Positions 51,295 through 60,593 of a stretch of 64,000 nucleotides of DNA are shown piece after piece (within the stretch, counting starts at the first letter, position 1; each line of letters opens with the position of its first letter). The notes under the pieces were generated by a model. That model saw only the letters and a list, made by a program, of their open reading frames with translations. It ran no database searches and was not told where the DNA came from. The position numbers and the translations under genes were made by a program. The stretch is taken from NCBI RefSeq assembly GCF_003863965.1, contig NZ_RRCN01000001.1:1311406-1375405 (forward strand), written 5' to 3'. The stretch comes from Paenibacillus oralis (GTDB lineage Bacteria; Bacillota; Bacilli; Paenibacillales; Paenibacillaceae).

Positions 51295-51404
51295 CTTCAA
51301 GGTTCAAACAATAAAATTCCGTCTATTTTTTAGACACATATTGTTCATTTATTTAAAATATTGTATATTCTGTGTACAACGATATATGGAAAAGGATGGA
51401 TGCC

Positions 51405-52319
51405 ATGGATGCGTTAATGAGAACGATGTTTTTGGCCCTGGCCCAAAACCGGTCCGTGAGCAAACTGGCCCGCAAGTACGGGCTGCGGTTCGGGGCAAGC
51501 CGGTTCGTCGCCGGGGAAACGCTTGAGCAGGCGATCGAAACCGTGCGCCGATTAAACGGCTCCGGACGGGAAGCGACGCTCGACCACCTGGGCGAATTCG
51601 TTTCGAACGAAGCGGAAGCCCGCCGGTCCACCGAGATGTGCCTGAGGACGCTCGACGCGATCGCAGCCTCGGGAGTCCGGGCGAATCTGTCGCTGAAGCT
51701 GACTTCGCTTGGCCTCGGCATCAGCGAGGAGCAGTGCATGCGCAACATGACGGCTATCCTGGAGCGCGCCCGTAGGTACGGTTTGTTCGTCCGCATTGAC
51801 ATGGAGGATTATGCGCAGTGCGAAAAAACGATCGCCATCTACAAACGGCTCCGCCAGGAGTTCGACCATGTCGGCATCGTCATCCAGGCTTATTTGTACC
51901 GCTCCGTACAGGATCTCGTAGACCTCGAAGAACAGAAGCCCAACCTGCGCCTCGTTAAAGGGGCTTACAAAGAACCGCCCGCAGTGGCTTATCCGAACAA
52001 GCCGGACGTCGACGAAAATTTCAAACGCCTCATTTCCACTCACCTCAAGAACGGCAACTATACCGCTATAGCAACACATGACCCGCAAATCATCGACTTC
52101 ACCTTACAGCTCGTAAAACAATTGAATATTCCGCTTAACCAATTCGAGTTCCAGATGCTGTACGGCATTCGGGAGGAACTTCAGCTGCAGCTCACCCGCG
52201 AAGGCTACAAAGTGCGCATCTACGTCCCTTTCGGCCAAGATTGGTTCGGCTACTTCATGCGGCGTCTCGCTGAGCGCCCGGCCAATGTCTGGTTTGTTTT
52301 GAAGAACCTTTTTAAATAA
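51405..52319 (+). CDS. putB: Proline dehydrogenase (monofunctional)
   Basis: About 304 residues, a TIM-barrel flavoenzyme oxidising proline to pyrroline-5-carboxylate and feeding electrons to the quinone pool. Visible motifs are [33 protein letters not shown] and the C-terminal [26 protein letters not shown]/substrate region. ATG at 51405 is chosen because AAAGGA lies about nine bases upstream. The P5C dehydrogenase gene follows 25 bases later. Confidence 0.92.
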   Translation: MDALMRTMFLALAQNRSVSKLARKYGLRFGASRFVAGETLEQAIETVRRLNGSGREATLDHLGEFVSNEAEARRSTEMCLRTLDAIAASGVRANLSLKLTSLGLGISEEQCMRNMTAILERARRYGLFVRIDMEDYAQCEKTIAIYKRLRQEFDHVGIVIQAYLYRSVQDLVDLEEQKPNLRLVKGAYKEPPAVAYPNKPDVDENFKRLISTHLKNGNYTAIATHDPQIIDFTLQLVKQLNIPLNQFEFQMLYGIREELQLQLTREGYKVRIYVPFGQDWFGYFMRRLAERPANVWFVLKNLFK

Positions 52320-52344
52320 TCCCCTTGAAAAGGAGACTTCCCTT

Positions 52345-53922
52345 ATGAGCAAAACGGCAAAACTGGATGTTTTCCGCAACGAGCCTTTCACCGATTTCAG
52401 CCAGGAGCCCGGCAAACGGGCCATAGAGGAGGCGATCGCCAAGGTCAAGTCCGAACTGGGGCGCGAATATCCGCTCCGCATCGGCGGTGAGCTTATTTTT
52501 ACGGAAGATAAGATTCGTTCCTTCAACCCGGGGCAGACAAGCGAAACAATCGGATGGGTAAGCAAAGCCGACCGGGCGCTTGCCGAAAAAGCGATGCAGT
52601 CGGCGCTGAAGACGTTTGAATCGTGGAAAAAGACACCGGCGCAAACGCGCGCGGAAATTCTGCTGAAGGCCGCCGCCATCATGCAGGAGCGCAAGCACGA
52701 GTTCTCCGCTCTGATGGTTCTCGAGGCAGGCAAAAACTACGCCGAAGCCGATGCCGACACGGCGGAAGCGATCGATTTTCTGAATTTTTACGCGCGGGAA
52801 ATGATCCGGCTGAGCAAAATCAACGAGACGATGCCGCTCACCCCGGTGGCCGGCGAAGAGAACCGGCTGACGTATATTCCGCTTGGCGTCGGCGTTATTA
52901 TCCCGCCCTGGAACTTTCCGCTGGCGATCTGCGCCGGCATGACTTCGGCGGCCATCGTCGCCGGCAACACCGTCCTGCTGAAGCCCGCTTCCAACACGCC
53001 GGTGATCGCCGCCAAGTTCGCCGCTTTAATGGAGGAGGCTGGCCTGCCGGCCGGGGTGCTTAATTTTATTCCGGGCAGCGGCGCGGAGGTGGGCGACTAT
53101 TTGACGGCGCATCCCCAAACCCGGTTTATCAGCTTCACCGGCTCGAAGGAGGTGGGCCTGCACATCAACAAGCTGGCGGCCGACACCGCCCCCGGGCAAA
53201 TCTGGATCAAGCGGGTCGTGGCGGAAATGGGCGGCAAAGACGGGATCGTGGTGGACGAAACCGCCGACCTGGACGCGGCTGCCCAGGCGATCGTCACCTC
53301 GGCGTTCGGCTACCAGGGGCAAAAATGCTCCGCCGGGTCCCGGGCTTTTATTGTGGAGGCGGTGTATGACGAGGTCGTGGAAAAAGTGGTGGAGTTGACC
53401 CGGCGGCTGACGATCGGGCTGCCTGAGCACAATTTTCCCGTCGGCCCGGTGATCGATGAAAGCTCCTACCGGAAGGTGCTAGACTACATCGAGGTCGGCA
53501 AGCAGGAGGGCGAGCTGCTGACCGGGGGCCGCCAAGCCGAGGTGGCAGGCGCGCAAGGGTTTTATATCGAGCCGGCGGTTTTTGCCGGCGTGGACGGTAA
53601 GGCCCGGATCATGCAGGAGGAGATTTTCGGGCCGGTGCTGGCGATCGGCAAAGCGCAGGATTGGCGGGAAGCGGTCCGGCTGTTCAATGACACCGAGTTC
53701 GGTTTGACGGGAGCTTTTTTCTCACGGGATGAAGATCGGATCTACGAAGCGCTGGAAACGATGCACTGCGGCAATCTTTACGTGAACCGCAAGTGCACCG
53801 GGGCCCTGGTGGGAGGCCAGCCGTTCGGCGGCTTCAACATGTCGGGCACCGATTCGAAAGCGGGAGGGTACGATTATTTGCTGCTGTTCACGCAGGCCAA
53901 GCTGACCTCGCGAAAAAAATAA
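52345..53922 (+). CDS. rocA: 1-pyrroline-5-carboxylate dehydrogenase
   Basis: A 525-residue aldehyde dehydrogenase of the RocA/PruA type that oxidises glutamate semialdehyde to glutamate with NAD+. The Rossmann motif FTGSKEVG, the general base Glu in [13 protein letters not shown] and the catalytic Cys in [11 protein letters not shown] are in place; PWNFPLAI is conserved. GGAG precedes the ATG. It is cotranscribed with proline dehydrogenase. Confidence 0.94.
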   Translation: MSKTAKLDVFRNEPFTDFSQEPGKRAIEEAIAKVKSELGREYPLRIGGELIFTEDKIRSFNPGQTSETIGWVSKADRALAEKAMQSALKTFESWKKTPAQTRAEILLKAAAIMQERKHEFSALMVLEAGKNYAEADADTAEAIDFLNFYAREMIRLSKINETMPLTPVAGEENRLTYIPLGVGVIIPPWNFPLAICAGMTSAAIVAGNTVLLKPASNTPVIAAKFAALMEEAGLPAGVLNFIPGSGAEVGDYLTAHPQTRFISFTGSKEVGLHINKLAADTAPGQIWIKRVVAEMGGKDGIVVDETADLDAAAQAIVTSAFGYQGQKCSAGSRAFIVEAVYDEVVEKVVELTRRLTIGLPEHNFPVGPVIDESSYRKVLDYIEVGKQEGELLTGGRQAEVAGAQGFYIEPAVFAGVDGKARIMQEEIFGPVLAIGKAQDWREAVRLFNDTEFGLTGAFFSRDEDRIYEALETMHCGNLYVNRKCTGALVGGQPFGGFNMSGTDSKAGGYDYLLLFTQAKLTSRKK

Positions 53923-54001
53923 CGCCGCTGCGAAGAATCCCGATATGAATACCGATACGGTTGCCGATACTAATGCCGATGTGAATATAGTTCAAGTGCG
54001 T

Positions 54002-54279
54002 GTTCAAAAAGGTCGGTTTTCAGCACCGAAGATTATGCTTCCGATGTGCGTTTTTTCAAAACGCTTTAGGTTGGATGAAGCCAGGGGCCGAGGAGCGGAG
54101 CTGAACGTTTTCGGAGAAAACGGCTTCGGAAGCATAGGCCTGTGAGGGTACGTGAGCACCTGAAATGTTTCCGAAGGAAACATGCTTCGGAAGCATAGGC
54201 TTAGGTCCGGCTGAATTCAAGATTCGATGCCGAGTTACTTCTTGAATTCTCTTCGTGATCAAAAGCGGACTTTTTGAAC
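54002..54279. mobile_element. M-family element, long copy (MITE-like)
   Basis: Bounded by GTTCAAAAAGGTC (54002) and GACTTTTTGAAC (54268-54279), 278 bp. Compared with the 167-bp copy at 46020 it carries extra repeats of TTCGGAAGCATAGGC and hairpins such as TGTTTCCGAAGGAAACA. It lies between the P5C dehydrogenase and glutamate dehydrogenase genes and ends only 40 bases before the latter's start, so it probably breaks or modifies the operon. Confidence 0.82.
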
Positions 54280-54318
54280 AACCTCTTCAAATATGGACAT
54301 GAAAAGGGGATAGACGTC

Positions 54319-55581
54319 ATGAAAGGGAAGCTCATTAACGCGGAAAGCGGGAACGTGCTTACCGGCACGCAGCAGTTGATCCGGACTGCCCTGCAGACGA
54401 TGAACGAGCCCGCGGCGATGTACGAACTGCTGAAGGAACCGCTGCGCACGCTGACGGTGCGGGTTCCCGTAAAAATGGACGACGGCTCGGTCAAAGTGTT
54501 CACCGGATACCGCGCCCAGCATAACGATGCGGTCGGTCCGACCAAAGGGGGCGTGCGGTTTCATCCCGACGTCACGGAGGAGGAGGTTAAGGCCCTGTCG
54601 CTGTGGATGAGCATCAAATGCGGCATCGTGAACTTGCCTTACGGCGGCGGAAAAGGCGGGGTCATCTGCGACCCCCGCACCATGTCCCTGCGCGAGCTGG
54701 AGGGGCTCAGCCGGGGGTACGTCCGGGCGATCAGTCAGATCGTCGGTCCGACCAAGGATATTCCGGCGCCCGATGTTTACACCAACTCGCAGGTCATGGC
54801 CTGGATGCTCGACGAATACAGCCGCATCCGCGAGTTCGACTCGCCCAGCTTCATCACCGGCAAACCGGTCGTGCTGGGCGGCTCGCTGGGCCGGGAGTCG
54901 TCGACGGCGCTCGGCGTGACGATCGTGCTGCAAGAAGCGGTCAAAAAAGCCGGCATGACCGTCGCAGGCTCGCGCGTCATTATCCAAGGCTTCGGCAACG
55001 CCGGCGGTTACCTGGCCAAGTTCCTGCACGACGCCGGGGCGGTGATCGTCGGAATCGCCGACGCGCGCGGAGCTTTGTACAACCCGGACGGGCTCGATAT
55101 CCTCGAACTGCTGGACCGGCGCGACTCGTTCGGAACCGTGTCCCACCTGTTTCCGGGTCGAATTACAAACCGGGAGCTGCTGGTGCAGGATTGCGATATC
55201 CTAATCCCGGCGGCGATCGAAAATCAAATCACGGAGGAGAACGCACCCGACATTAAGGCGAAGCTGCTGGTGGAGGCGGCCAACGGCCCGACGACGTATG
55301 CGGCGACGGAAATCCTGACGAAGCGCGGCGTCCTGATCGTGCCGGACGTGCTGGCCAGCGCCGGCGGCGTGGTCGTGTCCTATTTTGAATGGGTGCAAAA
55401 CAATCAAGGTTATTATTGGACGCTCGAAGAAATCAACAAAAAGCTGGCCGACATCCTGACCGCCGCGTTCGAGACGGTGTACCGGGCCTCCAGGCTGCGG
55501 GGCATCAATATGCGGCTGGCCGCTTATATCGTTGGCCTGAAAAGAATGACCGAGGCCGTAAAATGGCGGGGGTGGATCTAA
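54319..55581 (+). CDS. gudB: NAD-type glutamate dehydrogenase
   Basis: About 420 residues. Catalyses glutamate to 2-oxoglutarate plus ammonia. The catalytic lysine region is LPYGGGKGGVICDP; substrate binding KGGVRFHPDV and the nucleotide-binding GFGNAGGYLAKFL are intact. Length and lack of an N-terminal extension fit RocG/GudB. The ATG at 54319 has AAAAGGGG upstream; an earlier frame start at 54274 lies in the repeat element. Its stop is three bases before the malic enzyme start. Confidence 0.92.
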   Translation: MKGKLINAESGNVLTGTQQLIRTALQTMNEPAAMYELLKEPLRTLTVRVPVKMDDGSVKVFTGYRAQHNDAVGPTKGGVRFHPDVTEEEVKALSLWMSIKCGIVNLPYGGGKGGVICDPRTMSLRELEGLSRGYVRAISQIVGPTKDIPAPDVYTNSQVMAWMLDEYSRIREFDSPSFITGKPVVLGGSLGRESSTALGVTIVLQEAVKKAGMTVAGSRVIIQGFGNAGGYLAKFLHDAGAVIVGIADARGALYNPDGLDILELLDRRDSFGTVSHLFPGRITNRELLVQDCDILIPAAIENQITEENAPDIKAKLLVEAANGPTTYAATEILTKRGVLIVPDVLASAGGVVVSYFEWVQNNQGYYWTLEEINKKLADILTAAFETVYRASRLRGINMRLAAYIVGLKRMTEAVKWRGWI

Positions 55582-55583
55582 CT

Positions 55584-56987
55584 ATGGCAACTACGCTGAT
55601 TATAATCCGGCTGGAGCTGGACCACGAGCACGCCAGCTTCGGCGATGTCGCCGCCGCGATCAGCCAGGCCGGCGGAGACATTACGTCGATCGACGTCATC
55701 TCTTCGGCCAAAGGATCGTCGATCCGCGACATCACCGTGGACACGGGCGACCGTGATGAGGCCGCCATCGTAGGCGCGCTGCGCAAGCTGCCCGGCGTCC
55801 GGCTGATCAACGTGTCCGACCGCACGTTCCTGATGCACCTCGGCGGCAAAATCTCCATTAAGCCGACGATGCCGATCCGCAACCGCGACGATTTGTCGCA
55901 GGTGTACACTCCCGGCGTCGCCAAAGTGTGCAAGGCGATCCACGAAAGCCCGGCTAAGGCGTTTTCGCTGACGATCAAACGCAACACCGTCGCCGTGATT
56001 ACGGACGGCACCGCCGTACTTGGCCTTGGCGGCATCGGTCCGTACGCCGCCGCGCCGGTCATGGAAGGCAAAGCGATGCTGTTCAAGCAGTTGGCCGGGG
56101 TGGACGCTTTTCCATTATGCCTCGATACGAGCGACACGGAGGAAATCATCCGCACCATCAAAGCGGTCGCTCCGATCTTCGGCGGCATCAACCTCGAGGA
56201 TATCAGCTCCCCGCGCTGCTTTGAAATCGAGCGGCGGCTGGCGGAGGAGCTGGATATCCCGGTGTTTCACGACGATCAGCACGGCACCGCGGTCGTCGTC
56301 ATCGCCGGCCTGATCAACGCGCTGAAGGTGGTCGGCAAGCGAATGTCCGAGGTGCGGGTCGTGGTGAGCGGCGTCGGCGCGGCCGGCGTGTCCATCTGCA
56401 AAATGCTGCTCGCCGCGGGCGTCACCCGGCTTGTTCCGGTCGATAAAGCCGGGGCCATCGTGTTCGGCGGCAAATACGAGCACCCGATGTGGCAGTGGCT
56501 GGCGGAGCAGCCGCAGGTGGAGGCACGCGCCGGCTCGCTGAAGGACGTCCTGCCCGGGGCCGACGTTTTCATCGGCGTCTCGTCCGGCGGCCTGCTCACC
56601 GGCGCCGACATCCAGGCGATGAACGAACGGCCGATCGTGTTCGCGCTGGCCAACCCGGAGCCGGAGATCAGGCCGGAGGAAGCGCTGAAGCATGCGGCCG
56701 TGGTCGCCACGGGGCGGAGCGATTACCCGAACCAGATCAACAACGTGCTCGTCTTCCCCGGCTTGTTCCGCGGCGCGCTCGACTGCCGCGCCAGACGGAT
56801 CAACGAGGCGATGAAGCTGGCCGCTGCGGAGGCGATCGCCTCGTCCGTCACGGATGAGGAGCGGAATGAGCAGTATATCATTCCAAGCATTTTCAACGAC
56901 CAGGTTGTCCCCCTGGTTCGCAAGGCAATCGTGGTGGCGGCGATATCGACCGGAGTGGCCCGGCGCATTCCGCCGGATTTCCGGTAA
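55584..56987 (+). CDS. NAD-dependent malic enzyme with N-terminal ACT domain
   Basis: About 467 residues. An ACT domain (about 1-80, LIIIRLELDHEHASFGDVAA) precedes a malic enzyme core: VYTPGVAKVCKAI, the catalytic Lys/Tyr region, metal site FHDDQHGTAVVV and the Rossmann VVSGVGAAGVSICKML. It decarboxylates malate to pyruvate. ACT-type malic enzymes occur in Bacillales (YtsJ/MalS relatives). Placed directly after glutamate dehydrogenase, it can drain carbon from proline and glutamate, via the TCA cycle, to pyruvate. The ACT domain suggests amino-acid control. Confidence 0.92.
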   Translation: MATTLIIIRLELDHEHASFGDVAAAISQAGGDITSIDVISSAKGSSIRDITVDTGDRDEAAIVGALRKLPGVRLINVSDRTFLMHLGGKISIKPTMPIRNRDDLSQVYTPGVAKVCKAIHESPAKAFSLTIKRNTVAVITDGTAVLGLGGIGPYAAAPVMEGKAMLFKQLAGVDAFPLCLDTSDTEEIIRTIKAVAPIFGGINLEDISSPRCFEIERRLAEELDIPVFHDDQHGTAVVVIAGLINALKVVGKRMSEVRVVVSGVGAAGVSICKMLLAAGVTRLVPVDKAGAIVFGGKYEHPMWQWLAEQPQVEARAGSLKDVLPGADVFIGVSSGGLLTGADIQAMNERPIVFALANPEPEIRPEEALKHAAVVATGRSDYPNQINNVLVFPGLFRGALDCRARRINEAMKLAAAEAIASSVTDEERNEQYIIPSIFNDQVVPLVRKAIVVAAISTGVARRIPPDFR

Positions 56988-57069
56988 GCGGGAGCGATTG
57001 GTGCAAAGGCAGCCGTCGTACGTAGTCCCAGCAAGGTGCCCCTGCCGGCTGCGGCCGCATTGGCGGGAG

Positions 57070-57160
57070 GGACGACGGACGATCCGGCTGCACGCATCTG
57101 CGGCATACCGCCAACGGATAATCCGGCTGACAATGCACCTGCGGCATACGGGAACGGACC
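57070..57160. repeat. Two-copy tandem repeat of about 39 bases
   Basis: GATCCGGCTGCACGCATCTGCGGCATACC and AATCCGGCTGACAATGCACCTGCGGCATACG follow each other downstream of the malic enzyme gene and about 50 bases before N-family copy N2. Confidence 0.7.
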
Positions 57161-57210
57161 TCAGCGACCGCTATTAGCCCAAAAAGCGAAGTTTGAAATT
57201 TTCTAAACAA

Positions 57211-57468
57211 CTTGTAGCCCTGAGCATTCGAGATTTCCCGCCAAAGCTCAGGTTTTTGAGCCGATAATACGTCTGCCGGAAATCTAACGGTTGTAGCAGC
57301 GGCTATTTCCCGAAAAAAGACCTTTTCTAATTTCTAACGGTTGTGAGCGCCGCTATTTGCCTGAATCTAAGCAAAATGAGCCGGGTTTCAGCGAAATAAG
57401 CGCCACAGCAACCGTTAGAAATTGAAATCAACATTTTTGGAACCAATAGCGGTTGTGGCAACCGTTAG
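57211..57468. repeat. N-family four-unit repeat, copy N2
   Basis: Units CTAACGGTTG at 57284 and 57334, inverted units ending AACCGTTAG at 57418 and 57468 (spacing 50/60/50). It is the reverse complement of copy N1, with long stretches of near identity and a homologous tail (57211-57283). The CACTAGCGTTGCA ends of N1 are absent here. Downstream to 57797 only the leader of the SLH gene is seen. Confidence 0.87.
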
Positions 57469-57797
57469 AATAACTTCCTGGTTAGAATAGCTTCGTCGAT
57501 TTGATGCAATGCCAACGCCATGATGTCCATTACTTCCCCAAAACTCCCGATTTATGCTCGAATAACTTTTTCTCGGTCCGTTAGACGGCAAAGTGTCCGG
57601 TATGCAGGTGAAGCGGGTGAGATGGATGGCCAACACATGGCCAAGCTCTGTCCCAACAATCCATGGGAAGGGGAGGGCGTTTTTACATGCGTAAAATTTT
57701 GATTACATAATTTTTAAACTATTATATATTTACTGTAACTAGACTTTCAGACAACCAGAGGGGACATGGAAGATTACAAGTTAATGGGGGGACTTTT

Positions 57798-59678
57798 TTG
57801 AACAAAAAGCTTTATGTCAAGGTAATGACCACGGTGGCCCTGCTTGGTGCCTGCGCGCTGCCGGCTCATGCCACAACCGCTTTCACGGACATCGGCAATT
57901 TCTATGCCAAAGACGCGATTCTGGAGCTTGCGGAGTCCGGGATTCTGAACGGCAAGGGCAACGGGAAATTCGATCCGGCCGGACACATCGAACGCCAGGA
58001 TTTTGCCATTATCCTCGCCAGAGCGCTGGGACTGGATTTGTCGGTTTCCCCGGCGGCGGCTACCTTCCAGGATGTGCCCCAGACCAATTATGCCTATAAC
58101 GCTGTGGAAGCCGCGGTCAAAGCCGGTTTGATTCACGGCTACGGAAACGGTGTTTTCGGCAATGGCAACGATTTATCACGGCAGGATCTGGCGGTTATTC
58201 TGGTGCGGGCGCTTGGGGTTGATGCGGCCGGTAAAGCGGCGGACCTGAAATTCAGCGACGTGGCTTCTATTTCCGGTTACGCCAAGGATGCGGTCGCGGC
58301 AGCCGTTGAACTGGGCCTCATCTCCGGCTATCCCAATGGCACGTTTAAACCCGACGGTGGCGCGCAAAGGCAAGAGGTGGCTTCGCTCACCAGCAAATTC
58401 ATCGAAACGCTGGACACTCTTAAAGGCGGGGATTCTTCTCCGGACATGAAGCCTTCCGAAGGTGATTCGGACGCATCCAAGCAGCCTGAAACAACTCCTG
58501 CTCCAATCGGGACGGACAGCGGCGGCGGAACTTTGATTGCCGGACACGGAAACAGCAGTAGCGGCGGCAGCGGTTCAAACCGGCCGGATACGACCGCACC
58601 CACGGTCACTGTTGTATCCGCTTCTCCGGTGAAGATCGGACAAGCCGTTGCCGTCAAATCCAGCGAAGCCGGTTACGTTTACCTTGTCCCGGCTGTCGGC
58701 AAGCCGCTGACTAAAGCGGATTTGGACGCGCTGGTCACCGCAGGCGCCGCCAGCCGAGCAGACGTTGCCACGGCCGGCAGCACGGCGGAAATCTCTACCC
58801 CCGGTCTCGCGGAAGGGGATTATAAGGTTTATGCGGTCGACGCCGCCGGCAATGTGTCGGCGCCTTCGGCGCCGGTGTCATTGATCGCCGCCCAAGAGCT
58901 GACGCTACATATTGCACCTGCGGAGGGAGCCGCGTTTTTCCTGAACAGCGGTCTTCTGCCGGAACAGGCTGCCGTTACGATCTCATCCGGGGATTCATCC
59001 GAATCCGAAGGAGCGGAATACTCCTACAACGAACGGAATATCAAGGAACTCTTGCAAGTCAAGCGCGGTGAAACGGTAGGAAGCTTCGAATACGATCTGG
59101 AAAAAGGCGCCTTCAACGTGATTGCTCCGTCCACAAATGCCGTGATAGCTACGGTCACGTTGAGCACATACTCCGATCTCGTTTCTATTATTCAAAGCAG
59201 CGACGGGATCATCATTATTCCCGCCGAAGAAGCGACGGAAAACACGGAAGCATCCCTGTTCTTTAATGTCTGGGAAAACGGCTTCGTACTCGGCAGCCAG
59301 GAACTTAAGATTACGTTTGACGAAACGCCGCCAACCGTAACCGGCAGCACTTACAACGAAGACGGAACGATTACCTTAACCTTTAGCGAGGATTTGTCGG
59401 TTACGCCGGACCTTGGCGGCATCACGCTCGATTATTCGGCCAGCGGCGATTTCACGAATGAGGATACGAAACACTTGAATTCCTCCGGAGATTACACCGT
59501 GACGATGCTCAGCCGCCATGAATTCAAAATCGAACTAAATCCAAGCACGGCCGCTTATCTGAAGCTCCACAGCCCAGGCAGATTCCGCATCGTCGCAATC
59601 GGCGGTTGGGATTTTGCCCGAAATCCCGTGAAGCTGTCAGAGCCTGTCTTTATCGATATCCCAGGTGAATTCCTCTAA
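57798..59678 (+). CDS. Surface protein with three SLH domains
   Basis: A 626-residue exported protein. Signal peptide about 1-25 (ending LPAHA), then three SLH domains: about 27-80 (FTDIGNFYAKDAILELAESG), 90-145 (FQDVPQTNYAYNAVEAAVKA) and 153-208 (FSDVASISGYAKDAVAAAVE), which bind pyruvylated wall polymer. A Ser/Pro/Gly linker (about 210-260) leads to Ig-like repeats (TTAPTVTVVSASPVKIGQAV; DETPPTVTGSTYNEDGTITL). No enzyme domain is seen; a structural or adhesive role is likely. The TTG start follows GGGGGGAC. Confidence 0.88.
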   Translation: MNKKLYVKVMTTVALLGACALPAHATTAFTDIGNFYAKDAILELAESGILNGKGNGKFDPAGHIERQDFAIILARALGLDLSVSPAAATFQDVPQTNYAYNAVEAAVKAGLIHGYGNGVFGNGNDLSRQDLAVILVRALGVDAAGKAADLKFSDVASISGYAKDAVAAAVELGLISGYPNGTFKPDGGAQRQEVASLTSKFIETLDTLKGGDSSPDMKPSEGDSDASKQPETTPAPIGTDSGGGTLIAGHGNSSSGGSGSNRPDTTAPTVTVVSASPVKIGQAVAVKSSEAGYVYLVPAVGKPLTKADLDALVTAGAASRADVATAGSTAEISTPGLAEGDYKVYAVDAAGNVSAPSAPVSLIAAQELTLHIAPAEGAAFFLNSGLLPEQAAVTISSGDSSESEGAEYSYNERNIKELLQVKRGETVGSFEYDLEKGAFNVIAPSTNAVIATVTLSTYSDLVSIIQSSDGIIIIPAEEATENTEASLFFNVWENGFVLGSQELKITFDETPPTVTGSTYNEDGTITLTFSEDLSVTPDLGGITLDYSASGDFTNEDTKHLNSSGDYTVTMLSRHEFKIELNPSTAAYLKLHSPGRFRIVAIGGWDFARNPVKLSEPVFIDIPGEFL

Positions 59679-59863
59679 CGCGGAGCGGACAAACACAAAT
59701 GGGGGACAATGCTGGTTGCCATGCTGCCGCTTGTCCCTCCTCCCAAATTTTCAGATGGGGAACAGGCATTTACTTTCCTATTCTACGGGCTCAACCTAGA
59801 AATCGGCGCTTTACAGCCGAGCCGAGCCAGCTACTGGGATGACAAAACGTCGGCTTAGTCTTC

Positions 59864-59886
59864 AAAATAGCGGCATAAATTTCCTT
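59864..59886. repeat. G-family single unit (partial copy)
   Basis: AAAATAGCGGCATAAATTTCCT is the complement of unit 2 of the G-family element at 9780-9978. No clear partner unit is found at plus or minus 51 bases. The remainder of this 352-base gap shows only a weak GGGACAA/TTGTCCC hairpin after the SLH gene. Confidence 0.5.
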
Positions 59887-59952
59887 TATTTCTCTCAAAT
59901 AGACCGATGCGCCGGAATAACGCCCTTTTTTGCCCTTATGTTTTTAGCTGTC

Positions 59953-60051
59953 GGGGTTTCTCCGGCAACCTGGGGTGGTTTACGGTTTTTTCTGATTGTT
60001 TTGTCAAGCGCGATTAAGTTTTGAGCTCTTCTACGATCTCAAATGTTCGTT
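59953..60051. repeat. Direct repeat, left copy (includes 3' end of hxlR-type gene)
   Basis: About 100 bases (CTCCGGCAACCTGG ... TTGTTTTGTCAAGCGC ... CGATCTCAAATGTTCGT) similar at roughly 80% by eye to 62906-63002. It includes the last codons (H-L-R-S-stop) of the HxlR-family gene. Confidence 0.75.
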
Positions 60052-60408
60052 CAGCACGTTCTCTTCCAACACCTCGTAACTCCCGTAAACTTTGTGAATA
60101 TGCTGCTCGCCCCAGGCGCAAAGCGCGTCCAAAATGCCCCGCAAGCTTTGTCCGTATTCGCTCAGTTCATATTCCACACGAGGCGGAATTTCGTGATATA
60201 CGATCCGCCGGATGATACCATCCGCCTCCAGTTCGCGCAATTGCTGGGTGAGCATTTTTTGCGTGATATCGGGCATCAGGCGCTTCAATTCACTGGTGCG
60301 CTTTCGCCCGTGGGTTAGGTGGCATAAAATGACGCATTTCCATTTTCCCCCGATGATCTCCAGCGTGGCCTCCACGGCGATGTTGTATTTTTTCTGTTTC
60401 ATTTCCAT
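60031..60408 (-). CDS. HxlR-family transcriptional regulator
   Basis: A 125-residue winged-helix regulator: GGKWKCVILCHLTHGRKRTS, DITQKMLTQQLRELEADGII and the wing YHEIPPRVEYELSEYG are diagnostic. A single Cys (position 26) in WKCVIL is where redox-sensing members such as HypR/YodB differ. It is divergent from an MFS exporter and aldo-keto reductase, with a palindrome and a tandem repeat between them, so it probably represses both in response to a quinone, aldehyde or similar stress. Confidence 0.9.
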   Translation of the reverse strand: MEMKQKKYNIAVEATLEIIGGKWKCVILCHLTHGRKRTSELKRLMPDITQKMLTQQLRELEADGIIRRIVYHEIPPRVEYELSEYGQSLRGILDALCAWGEQHIHKVYGSYEVLEENVLNEHLRS

Positions 60409-60425
60409 CTCTCCTTATTGTCATA

Positions 60426-60468
60426 GGCACTTTAAAGTACCTATATTACCGCATGGTACCTATATTAC
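60426..60468. promoter_or_regulatory. HxlR operator candidate
   Basis: GGCACTTTAAAGTACC (60426-60441) is a 16-bp palindrome with one mismatch, overlapping a 19-bp-period direct repeat GTACCTATATTAC (60437 and 60456). It lies 18 bases before the regulator start and 126 before the MFS start. Confidence 0.6.
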
Positions 60469-60593
60469 TTCAAAGTGCGTACTTCTCATAGACAACGCTA
60501 TATTCCATAATAACATTTGCCGCCCGGGTCCGCCGGATACCTTTTGGGCAGGCTTATCCTTTATGGCAAAATCATCTTTGGGGAGGGAAAGAA

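Noticed and set aside
51172-51404. A sigma-54 promoter for the proline genes
   Set aside because: I looked for a GG/GC pair with -24/-12 spacing and found none, so it is not annotated.
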